Below are positions 22,127-35,267 of a stretch of 64,000 bases of DNA, piece by piece (position 1 is the first letter of the stretch; each line of letters starts with the position of its first letter). Source of the DNA: Triticum aestivum (taxonomy: Eukaryota; Streptophyta; Magnoliopsida; Poales; Poaceae); assembly GCF_018294505.1 (NCBI RefSeq), contig NC_057811.1, positions 404,080,790 to 404,144,789 on the forward strand. The letters run 5' to 3'. The position numbers were made by a program, and so were the translations under genes. Under the pieces are notes generated by a model, which had not been told where the DNA came from, searched no databases, and saw only the letters and a program-made list of their open reading frames with translations.

Positions 22127-23982
22127 GTTTATGACAGGGTTGACTGGACCTACCTTAGGCAAATGATGCAAAAGCTTGGCTTCGCTCACAAGTGGGTTAA
22201 CTGGATCATTACTTGTGTAACCTCAGTGAGATATTCCGTAAAATTCAATGGAGCCATCTTGGATTCGTTTGCACCGTCGCGTGGGCTACGGCAAGGTGAT
22301 CTGCTTTCCCCTTACTTGTTCCTCTTTGTTGCAGATGGTCTCTCTGCACTCATTCAGAAACAAATCCAGAATGGCAATATTTCTCCACTGAGGATTACTA
22401 GAAGGGCCCCGGGGATCTCTCATTTACTTTTTGCTTATGACACTATGCTTTTCTTCAAAGCAACCTTGCAACAAGCTACATATGTTAATTACCTGCTTCA
22501 GGTGTATGGAAAAGGCGAGGGCAGTTGATCAACCCAGCAAAATGCTCCATTCTTTTTGGTGACTCCTGCCCACATGATGCTATGAGTTCTGTTAAGAACA
22601 TTCTGCAGGTCACCATCTCTGTTTTCGAGGAGAAATACTTGGGGCTACCTACACCTAATGGAAGGATGACAAAAGGAAAATTCCAGAATTTGCAGGTTAA
22701 AATCACAAAGAGATTGTTCTCCTATGATGGGCACCCCACTCAGGCTAGCAAGGAGGTTTTAATCAAATCTGTAGCACAATCCATCCCTACTTTCCTCATG
22801 AGCGTTTTTAAAATTCCTTTGGCAGTGTGTGATGATCATAATCGTATGGTTAGTAATTATTACTGGGGTGCTAAAAAAGGAAAAAGGAAAACCCACTGGT
22901 ATTCGTGGAAGAAAATGACAAGGCCCAAATCTCAGGGTGGCCTTGGGTTTAGGGATTTTCGTTTATTCAACCAGGCTCTACTTGCTAGACAAGCATGGCG
23001 TTTGCTAGCCTTCCCAAATAGCTTATGTGCGCGTCTTCTAAAGGCAAAGTATTACCCGAATGGGAGATTGGAGGACACAGTCTTCTCTGGAAATCCGTCA
23101 CCAACATGGCAGGGCATTAGTCATGGTTTGGACTTGTTGAAAAAAGGCATTATATGGAGAATCGCAAATGGGCAGAGTGTGCGAATTTGGAGGGACCGTT
23201 GGTTGGCACGTGAACCTACTGGTAGTCTGATAACACAAAAAGGGAGGTGCCGATTCAAGTGGGTCTCCGAACTGCTTGATTATAATGGTGCTTGGGATAT
23301 GGCAAAGCTTCAACAGTTTTTCCTTCCAATTGACATATGCGAGATTAAAAAGATTTGAACTTCACCTAGAGTGGGCGAAGATTTCATCGCTTGGGCGCCG
23401 GAAAAGTCAGGAGTATTTTCTGTAAGAAGTGCATACCGGTTGGCAGCAAACGAACAACATAATTGTTCGATGCCCTCATCTAGTGCTCGCCCTGACGGAG
23501 TTCGCGACGGCTGGAACGCAATCTGGTCAAGCCCAGCCACTCCGAAAGTCCTTTCCTTTGCATGGCATTTAGCAACAAACTGTCTCCCGACCTGGTGTAA
23601 CAAGCAGAGAAGAAATCTGGAGGTTGTTGGCACATGCCCTGTGTGTGGTACCATAGAAGAAGATACCTTCCATGCGTTCTGCACTTGCATAAACGCGCGA
23701 CGACTTTGGCATGCTATGACTGCTGAATGGGAGCTGCCGGACGTAACAAAATTTTTGCCTTCGGGCGATGAATGGTTCGTTCAGCTTGTTTGCTGCCTGG
23801 AAGAATCTATGCGAGTCAGACTTATGATGCTTCTGTGGTGTATTTGGTATGTACGCAATGAACTCGTCCATGCAAAGCGAGCGCCGCCTCTGGATGTTTC
23901 TTGCAGATTTTTATCAAGCTATTTAGAATCCCTACAGTCCATTGCCTTGGAGCCAGAAGCAGACTTGTCCAAAGGAAAGGCT
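22127..23982 (+). pseudogene. LINE ORF2: reverse transcriptase and zinc-binding part
   Basis: Reverse transcriptase motifs GLRQGDLLSPYLF and LLFAYDTMLF are visible. The second should read FADD, so a catalytic Asp codon has become TAT (22436-22438). A frameshift near 22512 moves coding to another frame. The C-terminal linker (KYLGLP, QGGLGFRDF, FNQALLARQAWRL) is followed by an in-frame TGA at 23356-23358. The zf-RVT region (CPVCG...HAFCTC) follows, and the frame stays open to the Gypsy insertion. It is inactive. It is close to the linker and zf-RVT organisation of the second LINE at 47.9-53.8 kb but not a close copy of it. Confidence 0.9.
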
Positions 23983-23987
23983 CCGGC

Positions 23988-24457
23988 TATCGGTGTCAAA
24001 ACCGGCGGATCTCGGGTAGGGGGTCCCGAACTGTGCGTCTAAGGCGGATGGTAACAGGGGGCGGGGGACACGATGTTTACCCAGGTTCGGGCCCTCTCGA
24101 TGGAGGTAATACCCTACTTCCTACTTGATTGATCTTGATGATATGAGTATTACAAGAGTTGATCTACCACGAGATCATAGAGGCTAAACCCTAGAAGCTA
24201 GCCTATGGTATGATTGTTGTTGTCCTACAGACTAAACCCTCCGGTTTATATAGACACCGGAGGGGGCTAGGGTTACACAGAGTCGGTTACAAGGGAGGAG
24301 ATCTACATATCCGTATTGCCAAGCTTGCCTTCCACGCCAAGGAGAGTCCCATCCGGACACGGGACGCTGTCTTCAATCTTGTATCTTCATAGTCCAACAG
24401 TCCGGCCGAAGGATATAGTCCGGCTGTCCGAGGACCCCCTAATCCAGGACTCCCTCA
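23988..24457 (-). repeat. 3' LTR of the Tat-like element (minus orientation)
   Basis: Read on minus it starts TGAGGGAGTCCTGGATTAGG and ends TGACACCGATA. The last dinucleotide is TA rather than CA, so one end is mutated. It differs from the partner 41392-41860 at roughly a dozen to fifteen sites by eye. It contains the TATATAAACCGGAG core promoter on the minus strand near 24240-24255. Confidence 0.9.
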
Positions 24458-24467
24458 GTAGCCCCTG
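24458..24467 (-). other. Polypurine tract of the Tat-like element
   Basis: On minus, CAGGGGCTAC lies directly before the 3' LTR. The same ten bases recur inside the element at 26967-26976, and close relatives occur at 28765-28776 and 29147-29156. The second Tat-like copy has the identical word at 55501-55510. Confidence 0.75.
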
Positions 24468-25008
24468 AACCAGGCTTCAATGACGATGAGTCCGGCGTGC
24501 AGATTGTCTTCGGCATTGCAAGGCGGGTTCCTACTCCGAATACTCCATAGAAGATTTTGAACACAAGGATAGTGTCCGGCTCTGCAAAACAAATTCCACA
24601 TACCACCGTAGAGAGAATAATATTTCCACAAATCTAATCCGCTGACACATTCGCCAGCATGACATCATACCACGGCCCGGTCATTATTCGAACCGTTTTT
24701 CTCAACCAGCTACTGCACACATTGCGAGGCGGTTTTCTTGGCACGTCTTGTTGAAGCAGAGATCGTGTCCCCTTATCACGGGATTCTCATCAATACGGGT
24801 GTGGGTAACCCAACCGCGCCATCAATTACGACGCTTGGGGAATAAGCAAATTTACCAGGCAGGTGGGGAGGCATATAGTTTCTTCCGCCCTTATAATGGG
24901 ACAGGGATTCCTCATTTTACCCATGCCATCTTCCTCCTTGCTCATCCATTCTTGCGCACTCGAGCTCCAGCACCCAAGTTCGCATTTCCTCCTCAAACCA
25001 CTCCAAGC

Positions 25009-28000
25009 ATATCCGGAGCGGGAGGCAAGTGGATGGTCTCCTCCGTTATGGAGGAGCACATCACAAAGCTACGGGGAGCAGGATATCTGGCCGCGGATAT
25101 CGCACACCGGCTGCCAGATGGGGGGCAGATCGTCCCTACTCCAGAACCCCATGAGAGGGTGGTTTTCCTTACCCACTTCGTCCGCGGACTGGGATTTCCC
25201 CTCCACCCGTTTGTCCGTGGGCTCATGTTCTACTACGGGCTGGATTTTCACGATCTGGCCCCCAATTTCATCCTCAACATCTCGGCGTTTATCGTCGTGT
25301 GCGAGGCCTTCCTCCGCATCAAGCCCCACTTCGGCCTGTGGCTGAAGACCTTCAATGTTAAAACGAAGGTGGTGGTCGGCCAGCAAGCGGAGTGCGGAGG
25401 CGCCATGGTGCGCAAAATGCCTAATGTCACCTGGCTCGAAGGCTGCTATGTGGAGACCATAAAGGGGTGGCAATCGGGGTGGTTCTACATCATCGAGCCG
25501 CGCGACACCAACTGGGTGGCGGCCCCCAAATTTCGACCCGGAATCCCCATGCGGCTCACCTCCTGGAAAGAGAAGGGCCTATCCTGGGGTTCCTCGGTAG
25601 AGCTGACCGGACTCCAGACCTGTGTCAAAAACATGATGAGCAAGAAAATCAAGCTCGTCAACGTGGTCCAAGTCATGCTCTTCCGCCGGATCCTCCCGTG
25701 TCAAAGACGGGCATTCAATTTGTGGGAGTTCGACCCGGCCGAGCACCAGACGCTGCGAGAGCTCTTCGACACGACGCACAAGGACGTCTGGAAGGTGCTG
25801 TTCAAGGGCGCCGAGGTACCTCCTCCCCTTACCGAGGACCGCGGACTCAGCGCAAAGCGTCCTGCCAATCCGGTAAGCCTTTTACATCACATAAGATGTT
25901 CTTTTCCCCAATATAACCGCACGCGGGATCTAAGCCCCCACGCCATTTAACAGGACTGGGTAGCGACAGCGGAGCAGATAGATTGTCCGGCTCCCCTGCC
26001 CGAAGATCCAGCAGATGCTCTCCTAACAGAGATGCTAGTTCCGGCGCCTTATGAGGTGCCGGAGAAGAAGGTCAAGAAGAAGGCCACGGGGACCAGGAAG
26101 GGTCTCCGGCGCAAGGTTATATCGGACTCATCGTCCGAAAACACCGAGGCAAACTCCTCCCACAAAAACAAGGAGGAGGCAAAGGAAAGTTCTCCCCGCC
26201 CCCAGCCGGGGGGTGGGCAAGAAAAGGAAGGCCGCCCCATCCGGGGAGGCCGAAGGGTCCAAGAAGGGAAGGACCCTCCTCCTGGACTGCTCCACGACGG
26301 CCGCCTATAGCTACGACGAGTGGTTGCCCCGGGACAAGCCCCTGGCGAAGTCGTAAGTATCCTGATACCATAATAATTCTTGGTACGTCCTATTGTACTG
26401 TTTCTTATCACGCTGCCCGTGATTATGCAGCCCCTCCCGAGCCCACATCGACGTATCTTCGTCGGATGATTCTTTGGGCCCGTCGGACCTGAACAGCGAT
26501 TCACTTCCGACCACCTCCTCCCCTCGCCCTACGGACAACGTTGAGGTGTTGTCTCAAAGGGCACCGAACCAAGGGGAGATAGTCCTGGAGGCGCCTCAAG
26601 GCGACATTCCGGACACTGGGCGCAAGGGGAGCAAGACTCCCATGGGCTCCGATGACGGGGGCAGCAAATTCCGCCCCCAGCCGAATACTGCGCCGGAACC
26701 TCCAGTGGTTCCAGACTCTGTGAGGCGACCCCTCGCTAAGAGGGGCAAGCCGCTTGTGCCGATGGCCTCTGTCCATCCAGAGGCATCGGACAACTTGCTG
26801 GAAGTGCTTCGCGGCGCTTCCATCGATGAAGAGCACCGCACTATCATGAGTGCGGTGATCGAGAAGGTTCAGTCCGCCAAAAGCGGACTGACTGAAGCCT
26901 GTGCCAGCCTCCTAACAGGCTTTGAGGTAAGTAATCAAATTATGAGAAAATGTTACAGCATAGACAGTAGCCCCTGATGCTCTGTTTGGTGTTCGCAAAG
27001 AAAGGCCGAACAGAGGATCAAATAATAACCACACGAGTCTAATCAGAATATGTCTATGTGCATATGCAGGCTTCACTGCTGGTCGCTGCCGCACATACTG
27101 CGGAGGTTGATGCACTAAAGCAGGACCTTGAGCGGTCCAAGGAAGAGCTCGGCCTTACCAAGAGGCAACTCGAAGAGAACAAAGGTAAGCAATACCCCGT
27201 CTGTATAATTAAAAAAAAGTTAGTTGTAAAATAATAGGATCACGATGAATTTGCTAGGGGCCACGACCGAAGTGGCGGCCCTGAAGAAGGCACTATCCAA
27301 GGCCGAAGACAAAGCGGCCAAGGAGCGCACCGAGCGCGAGAAACAAGAGGCCCGAGTTGGCGAGGTGTAGCAAGAGCTCCAGGACTTTGCCGAGAAGTAT
27401 AAGTCCTTGGAGCGTGACTCTAAGACGCAAGAGTCCGAGCTTGCAAAGGCACTCGAGAGCGCATAAAACGCCAAGGCCGAAGCCCAAAAGGCCCTCCAGG
27501 AGATTGAGTCGGTTAAGAAGATAGCAGCGGGTAAGGCATTCATTATGCAAAGCAAGCATGTGAAGTAAACTTTCCTTTTACTTACCCGAGTTCGGAGCTC
27601 TCCAGGAGCATTCGCAGATCTGCCCTGCAGTGTGTCGGATGCCGCGGAATTCTACCGGGCTGAGGAGGGGAGCTCGACGGAGAAGTTGTTCTGGTCTCAG
27701 TATACTGGGACCGAACACCCAATGCCCTTGAGCGACCAGCTGAAGCAATTGGTCGAGCTCCATAAGGCGGCCGAACAGGCCATGAAGGGTCTTATAGTCC
27801 GGATGTGGCCTGGAGATCCCCTGCCTGACAGCTACTTCAGTCTGGTGAGGCGGCTTGTGAATGCCTGCCCACGGCTTGAAGTCATAAAGCGGTCCGTCTG
27901 CATCGAGGGTGCGTGCAGGGCCTTTGCCCGGGCGAAGGTGCACTGGGGGAAGATGGATGCGGAGAAGCTGGTGACCGAAGGGCCGCCAGAGGGGAAGGAG

Positions 28001-28090
28001 CACCGCAAGCCCGAATTATATTATGACAGTGTCCTGAAGGGTGCTCGCCTTATGGCGGAGGAATGTACTAAGGATGTAATATTCGAGTGA
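25009..28090 (+). pseudogene. Antisense spliced gene of the Tat-like element (gypsy-type transposon domain protein)
   Basis: It is encoded opposite to gag. Six exons can be read with GT-AG introns: 25009-25872, 25954-26352, 26431-26926, 27070-27184, 27258-27530, 27606-28090. Phases agree at every junction. Exon 1 matches the plant 'putative gypsy type transposon' domain (FVRGLGFPLHPFVRGLMFYY, LNISAFIVVCEAFLRI, MRLTSWKEKG). Exons 2-3 are basic then acidic and low-complexity. Exons 4-5 are a long coiled coil (ALKQDLERSKEELGL). Exon 6 is a helical domain ending DVIFE. The expected length is about 876 residues. This copy is damaged: the start is ATA at 25009 where the sister copy (56044) has ATG, one extra base lies in a G-run near 26205, and TAG (27367-27369) and TAA stops lie in exon 5. 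Cellular role unknown. Confidence 0.8.
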
Positions 28091-29286
28091 ATGTACTCAT
28101 GTGATCATGTGATGTGAAACGAGTTCATTTGCGCTATACCATGCTTGTTAATTTAAAATATTACCTTCTGTGCGGCCGTTTATGAAATCTGAGAGTTGGC
28201 CGGTCGTCGGCTTCTGCCCCCATGTAACTAGTACTAGGGTGTTCGGGATAAACCTGAGCACTCTTTATCCCATTTTTGGGTCCTTCGAAGGAGGTGTTCA
28301 GCACAGCGAACCAGGCAATCAGACTATAAAGCTTTATCACTCTCACTTAGCCATAGAAGTCTACAATTTTAAATTTTGGTGAAGCCCTTAGTATTCCGAA
28401 GGCCGAATTTGGGGCGCTATATACGCCTAAGTCGGGCATGGCTGACTCCTCGCCCGAAGCGGAAAAAGTCTTTAAGAACTTGGGACCTCTCGAACAGCGA
28501 CCAACTCTCGCCTCATCATGACAGTAAATTTTCGGCTTTCTCTACTGAGGTGCTCGTCCGGAAGAACCGGGACACAATCACAGTAGTTCTCCCAGTGCTA
28601 CCTTAGCCGATATAGCGGAACGTAAGGTACCAAAACATGGGAGCCGGGAAAACCCAACTATTGACCCAAGACATGATTCGGAGCTGATGCATATAGTGCT
28701 ATAAGTTCGGGGTGCCGCACTGTCGAAAGTGTTCGGACTTCTCACGCCTTATTTATGGGGTATACTGAAGCCCCTGGCGTACTGGTCGTACCAGAATGTA
28801 CGGGTGCAATCTGTCATAAATAAGCAGACAAGGCAAAAAGAAAGGGTAATGCAAAAATAGACTAACGCTATGCATTGTTATTAAATAATACGCCGAAGCG
28901 TACGGATACAAGTAGTGCAATAAGCAACAAATAGGACTATTTGACATGTCCTATCCAAGGGCAAGCTGCGTATGGGTATTTAAAACACGTATTTCGACCG
29001 TTATCAGAGACCACCTGGAGATTCCCTTGTACGTCAGAGCTTCTTGCTTCCTTGATATTTCCTTCCCGTAATGCGTCCAGAAATCAGACTGCTGAAAAGG
29101 GCTTCCAGAGAGTAAGGTCCTGAAAGAGAAAAAGTGATAAGGGTATACAGCCCCTGGGCGGTTGAGCCGCAGTGTGGGACGTGCCCTGGCCGTGCCCCCG
29201 CCTATGCCCATGGTATTTTTAGTGCGTAATTATGTACGCGCGGCACAGATTCATTGCTTGACTGGGACTAGGACGGGGCCGAATTG
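28091..29286. other. Spacer between the antisense gene and gag-protease
   Basis: No pol domain is present on either strand. The two genes end tail to tail here. Two PPT-like words lie in it: GAAGCCCCTG at 28768-28776 and ACAGCCCCTG at 29148-29156, each preceded by GGTATAC. It probably holds terminators for both transcripts (inference). Confidence 0.6.
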
Positions 29287-32239
29287 CTAGGCGAGCTCTG
29301 AACGTGCCAGGCGATCCTGTTGCAGATTATTCCAGACTCGCTTGAAGGTGTCCAGGGGTTTTATCGCCGAATTGGCGGTTTGCCTTAAAAGGCTGCTTTG
29401 TGCTTCTGCTGCCAGGGCCGCAGTGTGCTCCTCCGTGTGGAGCGAGTGTTCTGTGTTTCCATTGACTGTTATTACCCCACGAGGTCCTAGCATTTTGAGC
29501 TTGAGGTATGCATAATGCGGTACCGCATTGAATCTGGCAAATGCGGTTCACCCGAGCAGTGCGTGATAGCCACTGCGGAACGGGACGATATCAAAGATTA
29601 ACTCCTCGCTTTGGAAGTTGTCCGGAGATCCGAAGACCACTTCCAGTGTGATTGAGCCCGTGCAATGGGCCTCTACACCTGGGATGACACCTTTAAAGGT
29701 GGTTTTAGTGGGTTTGATCCTCGAGGGGTATATACCCATTTTGCGCACTGTATCCTGATAGAGCAGGTTCAGGCTGCTGCCGCCGTCCATAAGGACTCGA
29801 GTGAGGTGAAATCCGTCGATGATGGGGTCAAGGACCAATGCGGAAGAACCACCATGACGGATACTGGTGGGGTGGTCCCTGCGATCGAATGTGATCGGAC
29901 AAGAGGACCATGGGTTGAACTTTGGGGCGACTGGCTCCATCGCATAGACGTCCCTTAGTGCACGCTTCGGTTCCCTCTTGGGAATGTGGGTTGCATATAT
30001 CATGTTCACCGTTTTCACTTGTGGAGGGAACCTCTTCTGTCCTCCTGTGTTCGGCGGCCGATGCTCCTCCTCGTCGTCGCTATGCAGCCCCTTGTCCTTG
30101 TTTTCAGCATTCAACTTGCCGGCCTGCTTGAACACCCAGCATTCTTTGTTGGTGTGATTCGCTGGACTATCGGGGGTGCCGTGAATTTGACACGAGCGAT
30201 CGAGTATGCGGTCCAAACTGGACGGGCCCAGATTACTTTTTTTGAACGGCTTTTTCCGCTGACCGGATTTAGAGCCACTGAATCCGGCATTGACTGCCGT
30301 GTCTTCGGCGTTATCACCGTTGCTGGGGCGCTTGTGTCTGTTACGACGTGGTCTGCCGTTAGTATCTTTGGTATCTGAAGTGCCAGGATTTCTTGATGTG
30401 TTGTTGCTGCGAGCCAGCCAGCTATCCCCGCCCGCGCAAAAGCGGGTCATGAGTGTCGTGAGGGCTGCCATGAATTTCGGCTTCTCCTGGCCGAGGTGCC
30501 GGGCAAGCCACTCGTCACGGATGTTATGCTTAAATGCCGCTAAGGCCTCTGCATCCGGACAGTCGACAATTTGGTTTTTCTTGGTTAGGAACCTGGTCCA
30601 GAATTTTCTGGCCGATTCCCCTGGCTGCTAAATTATATGGCTCAAGTCATCAGCATCCGGTGGTATCACATAAGTGCCCTGAAAGGTGTCAAGGAATGCA
30701 TCTTCCAAATCCTCCCAACTGCCAATGGAGTCTGTTGGCAAGCTATTCAGCCAATGCTGAGCTGGTCCTTTGAGTTTTAGTGGGAGGTACTTGATGGCAT
30801 GTAGATCATCACCGCGAGCCATGTGGATGTGGAGGAGGAAATCCTCAATCCGTACCGCGGGGTCTGTTGTACCATCGTATGATTCAATGTTTATGGGTTT
30901 AAAACCCTCTGGGAATTCGTGATCCATTACTTCATCAATGAAGCATAGGGGGTGTGCGGCGCCTCTGTGCCGGGCTATATCACGACGCAGTTCATACGAG
31001 TCTTGTCTGCTGTATTCGGCCCGGCCGGATTTGCCTTTACTATATCCGACGTGACGGTCATCGTCCCGCGTTGGGGCGCGCCCCCGTGATCCGTAGATCG
31101 ATCTCTCATGTCCTGCTTTGTTTTCCAATACGTCTGCAGGTCCCGCGTGTTGCCCCGGGCCTTGGTATTTTTGTTTGAATGGCGGCGGGGTGCGGGCTGG
31201 ACTTCGGGCTGGTATGCCCCTCTGTCTTGGCCACGAGGTGGCCGATCAGCCGCATCATACGCTGGTGATGTAGGTTTCAATGCTTCCTCCTCGAGTTGGG
31301 GTAGCAACCTGCGCTTGGTAACTCTTGGTTGGGCGCTCGAGTTCGTATTCCTCGGCCGCCAGGACTTCGGTCCATCTATCCGCTAGCAGATCTTGATCGG
31401 CTCGAAGCTGTTGTTGCTTTTTCTTTAGGCTGTTTGTTGTGGCTATAAGCTGGCGCTTGAAGCGCTCCTGCTCGACGGGATCCTCTGGCACGGTAAATTC
31501 TTCGTCGCCGAGGCTCACTTCGTCTTCGGAGAGAGGCATGTAATTGTCATCCTCTGATTCTCCGTCTGCTGCCTGTTCTACAGGGCTAGCTTGTTCATCC
31601 TCCCGCTCGAGATCTGGCTGGACGGGATTGTCGTCGTCTTCGGCACTATCCGGAGCGTTATTGTCTCTTGGGCCGGTATCGCTGCTATGGCGGGACTTAG
31701 AGCGGTGCCGCTGACGTCGGTGCTTGGATTGCTTCTTGGAGGGATTATCCTCCGTTGTCTTATCGCCATCCCCCTCTTTGGGGGTGTCCACCATGTATAT
31801 ATCATATGATGAGGTGGCAGTCCAGTGCCCTGTGGGCGGTGGTTCCTGTTCATCTCCTGCATCGTCATCCATACCGTCGATGTCTTCGGAGCCGAAATCG
31901 AGCATGTCGGTTAAATCGTCGACAATGGCTACTAAGTGGGTGGTGGGTGGGGAGCGAATTTCTTCGTCGTCCGCATCCCATTCTAGCCAGACATAGTTCG
32001 GCCAAGGTTCTCCCGACAAGGAGAGAGACTTTAATGAATTTAGCACATCGCCAAAAGGCGAGTGCTGAAAGATATCCGCGGAGGTGAACTCCATGATCGG
32101 CGCCCAATCAGATTCTATAGGCATGGACGCAGGCGGTTCGGGGCCTGTGGCTGGGGATGAATCCGAGGATCCGGCGGCACAGGTCTCATAGGAGGTGAAG
32201 TCAGTATTCGGCTCTATCGCCACTGAGTGTGTGACCTCC
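29287..32239 (-). pseudogene. Tat-like gag (main part) and protease
   Basis: In coding order: an acidic N-terminal region (GDVLNSLKSLSLSG), a helical linker (QQLRADQDLLADRW), a basic stretch, the gag core (KYLPLKLKGPAQHWLNSLP, EDAFLDTFQGTY), a CQIHG...HTNKEC knuckle and an aspartic protease (RVLMDGGSSLNLLY; D-G-G is usual in this lineage). The frame runs on to RSELA at 29287. Lesions: a shift near 31300 and back near 31090, CAG to TAG at 30628-30630, and CGA to TGA at 29548-29550. The reading frame continues from the segment 40994-41344 across the Copia insertion. The product would be the capsid and protease of virus-like particles; it is broken here. Confidence 0.85.
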
Positions 32240-32244
32240 GAGGC

Positions 32245-33953
32245 TGTTGGAAATATGCCCTAGAGGCAATAATAAAATGGTTATTATTATATTTCCTTGT
32301 TCATGATAAATTGTCTATTGTTCATGCTATAATTGTGTTATCCGGAAATCGTAATACATGTGTGAATACATAGACCACAACATGTCCCTAGTAAGCCTCT
32401 AGTTGACTAGCTCGTTGATCAACAGATAGTCATGGTTTCCTGACTATGGACATTGGATGTCATTGATAACGGGATCACATCATTAGGAGAATGATGTGAT
32501 GGACAAGACCCAATCCTAAGCATATCACAAAGATCGTGTAGTTCGTTTGCTAGAGCTTTTCCAATGTCAAGTATCATTTCCTTAGACCATGAGATCGTGT
32601 AACTCCCGGATGCCGTAGGAGTGTTTTGGGTGTGCCAAACGTCACAACGTAACTGGGTGACCATAAAGGTACACTACAGGTATCTCTGAAAGTGTCTGTT
32701 GGGTTGACACAGATCGAGACTGGGATTTGTCACTCCGTATGACGGAGAGGTATCTCTGGGCCCACTCGGTAATGCATCATCATAATGAGCTCAATGTGAC
32801 TAAGGAGTTAGTCACGGGATCATGCATTACGGTACGAGTAAAGTGACTTGCCGGTAACGAGATTGAACAAGGTATTGGGATACCGACGATCGAATCTCGG
32901 GCAAGTAACGTACCGATTGACAAAGGGAATTGCTTACGGGATTGATTGAATCCTCGACATCGTGGTTCATCCGATGAGATCATCGTGGAACATGTGGGAG
33001 CCAACAGGGGTATCCAGATCCCGTTGTTGGTTATTGACCGGAGAGTCGTCTCGGTCATGTCTGCATGTCTCGCGATCCCGTAGGGTCTACACACTTAAGG
33101 TTCGGTGACGCTAGGGTTGTAGAGATATTAGTATGCAGAAACCCGAAAGTTTTTCGGAGTCCCGGATGAGATCCCGGACGTCACGAGGAGTTCCGGAATG
33201 GTCCGGAGGTGAAGAATTATATATAGGAAGTCAAGTTTCGGCCACCGGGAAAGTTTCGGGGGTTATCGGTATTGTACGGGGACCACCGGAAGGGTCCCGG
33301 GGGTCCACCGGGTGGGGCCACCTATCCCGGAGGGCCCATGGGCTGAAGTGGGAGGAGAACCAGCCCCTGGTGGGCTGGTGCGCCCCCCATGGGCCTCCCT
33401 GCGCCTAGGGTTGGAAACCCTTGGGGTGGGGGCGCCCCACCTGGCTTGGGGGGCAAGTTTCCCCCCTTGGCCGCCGCCCCCCCATGTAGATGGGATCCCA
33501 GGGCCGGCGCCCCCCCAGGGGGCCTATATATAGTGGGGGGAGGGAGGTAAGCAGTAACCACAGCCCCTGGCGCCTCCCTCTCCCTCCTGTGACACCTCTC
33601 CCTCCCGCTTGCGCTTGGCGAAGCCCTGCCGGGATCCCCGCTATTTCCACCACCACGCCGTCGTGCTGTTGGATCTCCATCAACCTCTCCTTCCCCCTTG
33701 CTGGATCAAGAAGGAGGAGATGTCGCTGCTCCGTACGTGTGTTGAACGCGGAGGTGCCGTCCGTTCGGCGCTCGGTCATCGGTGATTTGGATCACGACGA
33801 GTACGACTCCATCAACCCCGTTCACTTGAACGCTTCCGCTCGCGATCTACAAGGGTATGTAGATGCACTCCTTCCTTCTCGTTGCTAGTAAACTCCATAG
33901 ATGGATCTTGGTGATGCGTAGAAAATTTTAAATTTCTGCTACGATCCCCAACA
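32245..33953 (+). repeat. 5' LTR of the BARE1/WIS-like element
   Basis: The LTR is 1709 bp and ends CCCCAACA. A TATA box CTATATATA lies at 33524-33532. ORFs on both strands inside the LTR recur in the 3' LTR and are not genes. Confidence 0.95.
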
Positions 33954-33954
33954 G

Positions 33955-33968
33955 TGGCATCATGAGCC
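33955..33968 (+). other. Primer-binding site (initiator Met tRNA type)
   Basis: TGGCATCATGAGCC begins two bases after the LTR and resembles the tRNA-iMet complementary site of Copia elements. Confidence 0.8.
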
Positions 33969-35267
33969 AGGCCTATGCGTAGTTACTATGCACGAGTAGA
34001 ACACAAAGCAGTTGTGGGCGTAGATGTTGTCAATTTTTCTTGCCACTACTAGTCTTATCTTGTTTCGGCGGTATTGTGGGATGAAGCGGCCCGGACCGAC
34101 CTTACACGTACGCTTACGTGAGACAGGTTCCACCGACTGACATGCACTAGTTGCATAAGGTGGCTAGCGGGTGTCTGTCTCTCCCACTTTAGTCGGAACG
34201 GATTCGATGAAAAGGGTCCTTATGAAGGGTAAATAGAAATTGGCATATCACGTTGTGGTTTTACGTAGGTAAGAAACGTTCTTGCTAGAAACCTATAGAA
34301 GCCACGTAAAAACATGCAACAACAATTAGAGGACGTCTAACTTGTTTTTGCAGCATGTGCCTTGTGATGTGATATGGCCAAAAGGATGTGATGAATGAGA
34401 TATATGTGATGTATGAGATTGATCATGTTCTTGTAATAGGAATCACGACTTGCATGTCGATGAGTATGACAACCGGCAGGAGCCATAGGAGTTGTCTTTA
34501 TTTTTTGTATGACCTGCGTGTCATTGAATAACGCCATGTAAATTACTTTACTTTATTGCTAAACACGTTAGCCATAGAAGTAGAAGTAATCGTTGGCGTG
34601 ACAACTTCATGAAGACACGATGATGGAGATCATGATGATGGAGATCATGGTGTCATGCCGGTGACGAAGATGATCATGGCGCCCCGAAGATGGAGATCAA
34701 AGGAGCAAAATGATATTGGCCATATCATGTCACTATTTGATTGCATGTGATGTTTATCATGTTTTACATCTTATTTGCTTAGAACGACGGTAGTAAGTAA
34801 GATGATCCCTTATAATAATTTCAAGAAAGTGTTCCCCCTAACTGTGCACCGTTGCGAAGGTTCGTTGTTTCGAAGCACCACGTGATGATCGGGTGTGATA
34901 GATTCTAACGTTCGCATACAACGGGTGTTGACGAGCCTAGCATGTACAGACATGGCCTCGGAACACACGCAATACACTTAGGTTGACTTGACGAGCCTAG
35001 CATGTACAGACATGGCCTCGGAACACGGAAGACCGAAAGGTCGAGCATGAGTCGTATAGAAGATACGATCAACATGAAGATGTTCACCGATGTTGACTAG
35101 TCCGTCTCACGTGATGATCGGACACGGCCTAGTTAACTCGGATCATGTTTCACTTAGATGACTAGAGGGATGTCTATCTGAGTGGGAGTTCATTGAATAA
35201 TTTGATTAGATGAACTTAATTATCATGAACTTAGTCTAAAATCTTTACAATATGTCTTGTAGATCAA
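33969..35267 (+). other. Untranslated leader of the BARE1/WIS-like element
   Basis: No ORF is present. Around 34928-35030 a block (GACGAGCCTAGCATGTACAG and what follows) is present twice, about 63 bases apart. The first Copia element's leader has a single related copy, so this is a local duplication in this element. Confidence 0.7.

Noticed and set aside
29660..30380. Plus-strand ORFs with membrane-like stretches
   Set aside because: They are exact antisense shadows of the gag-protease frame on minus.
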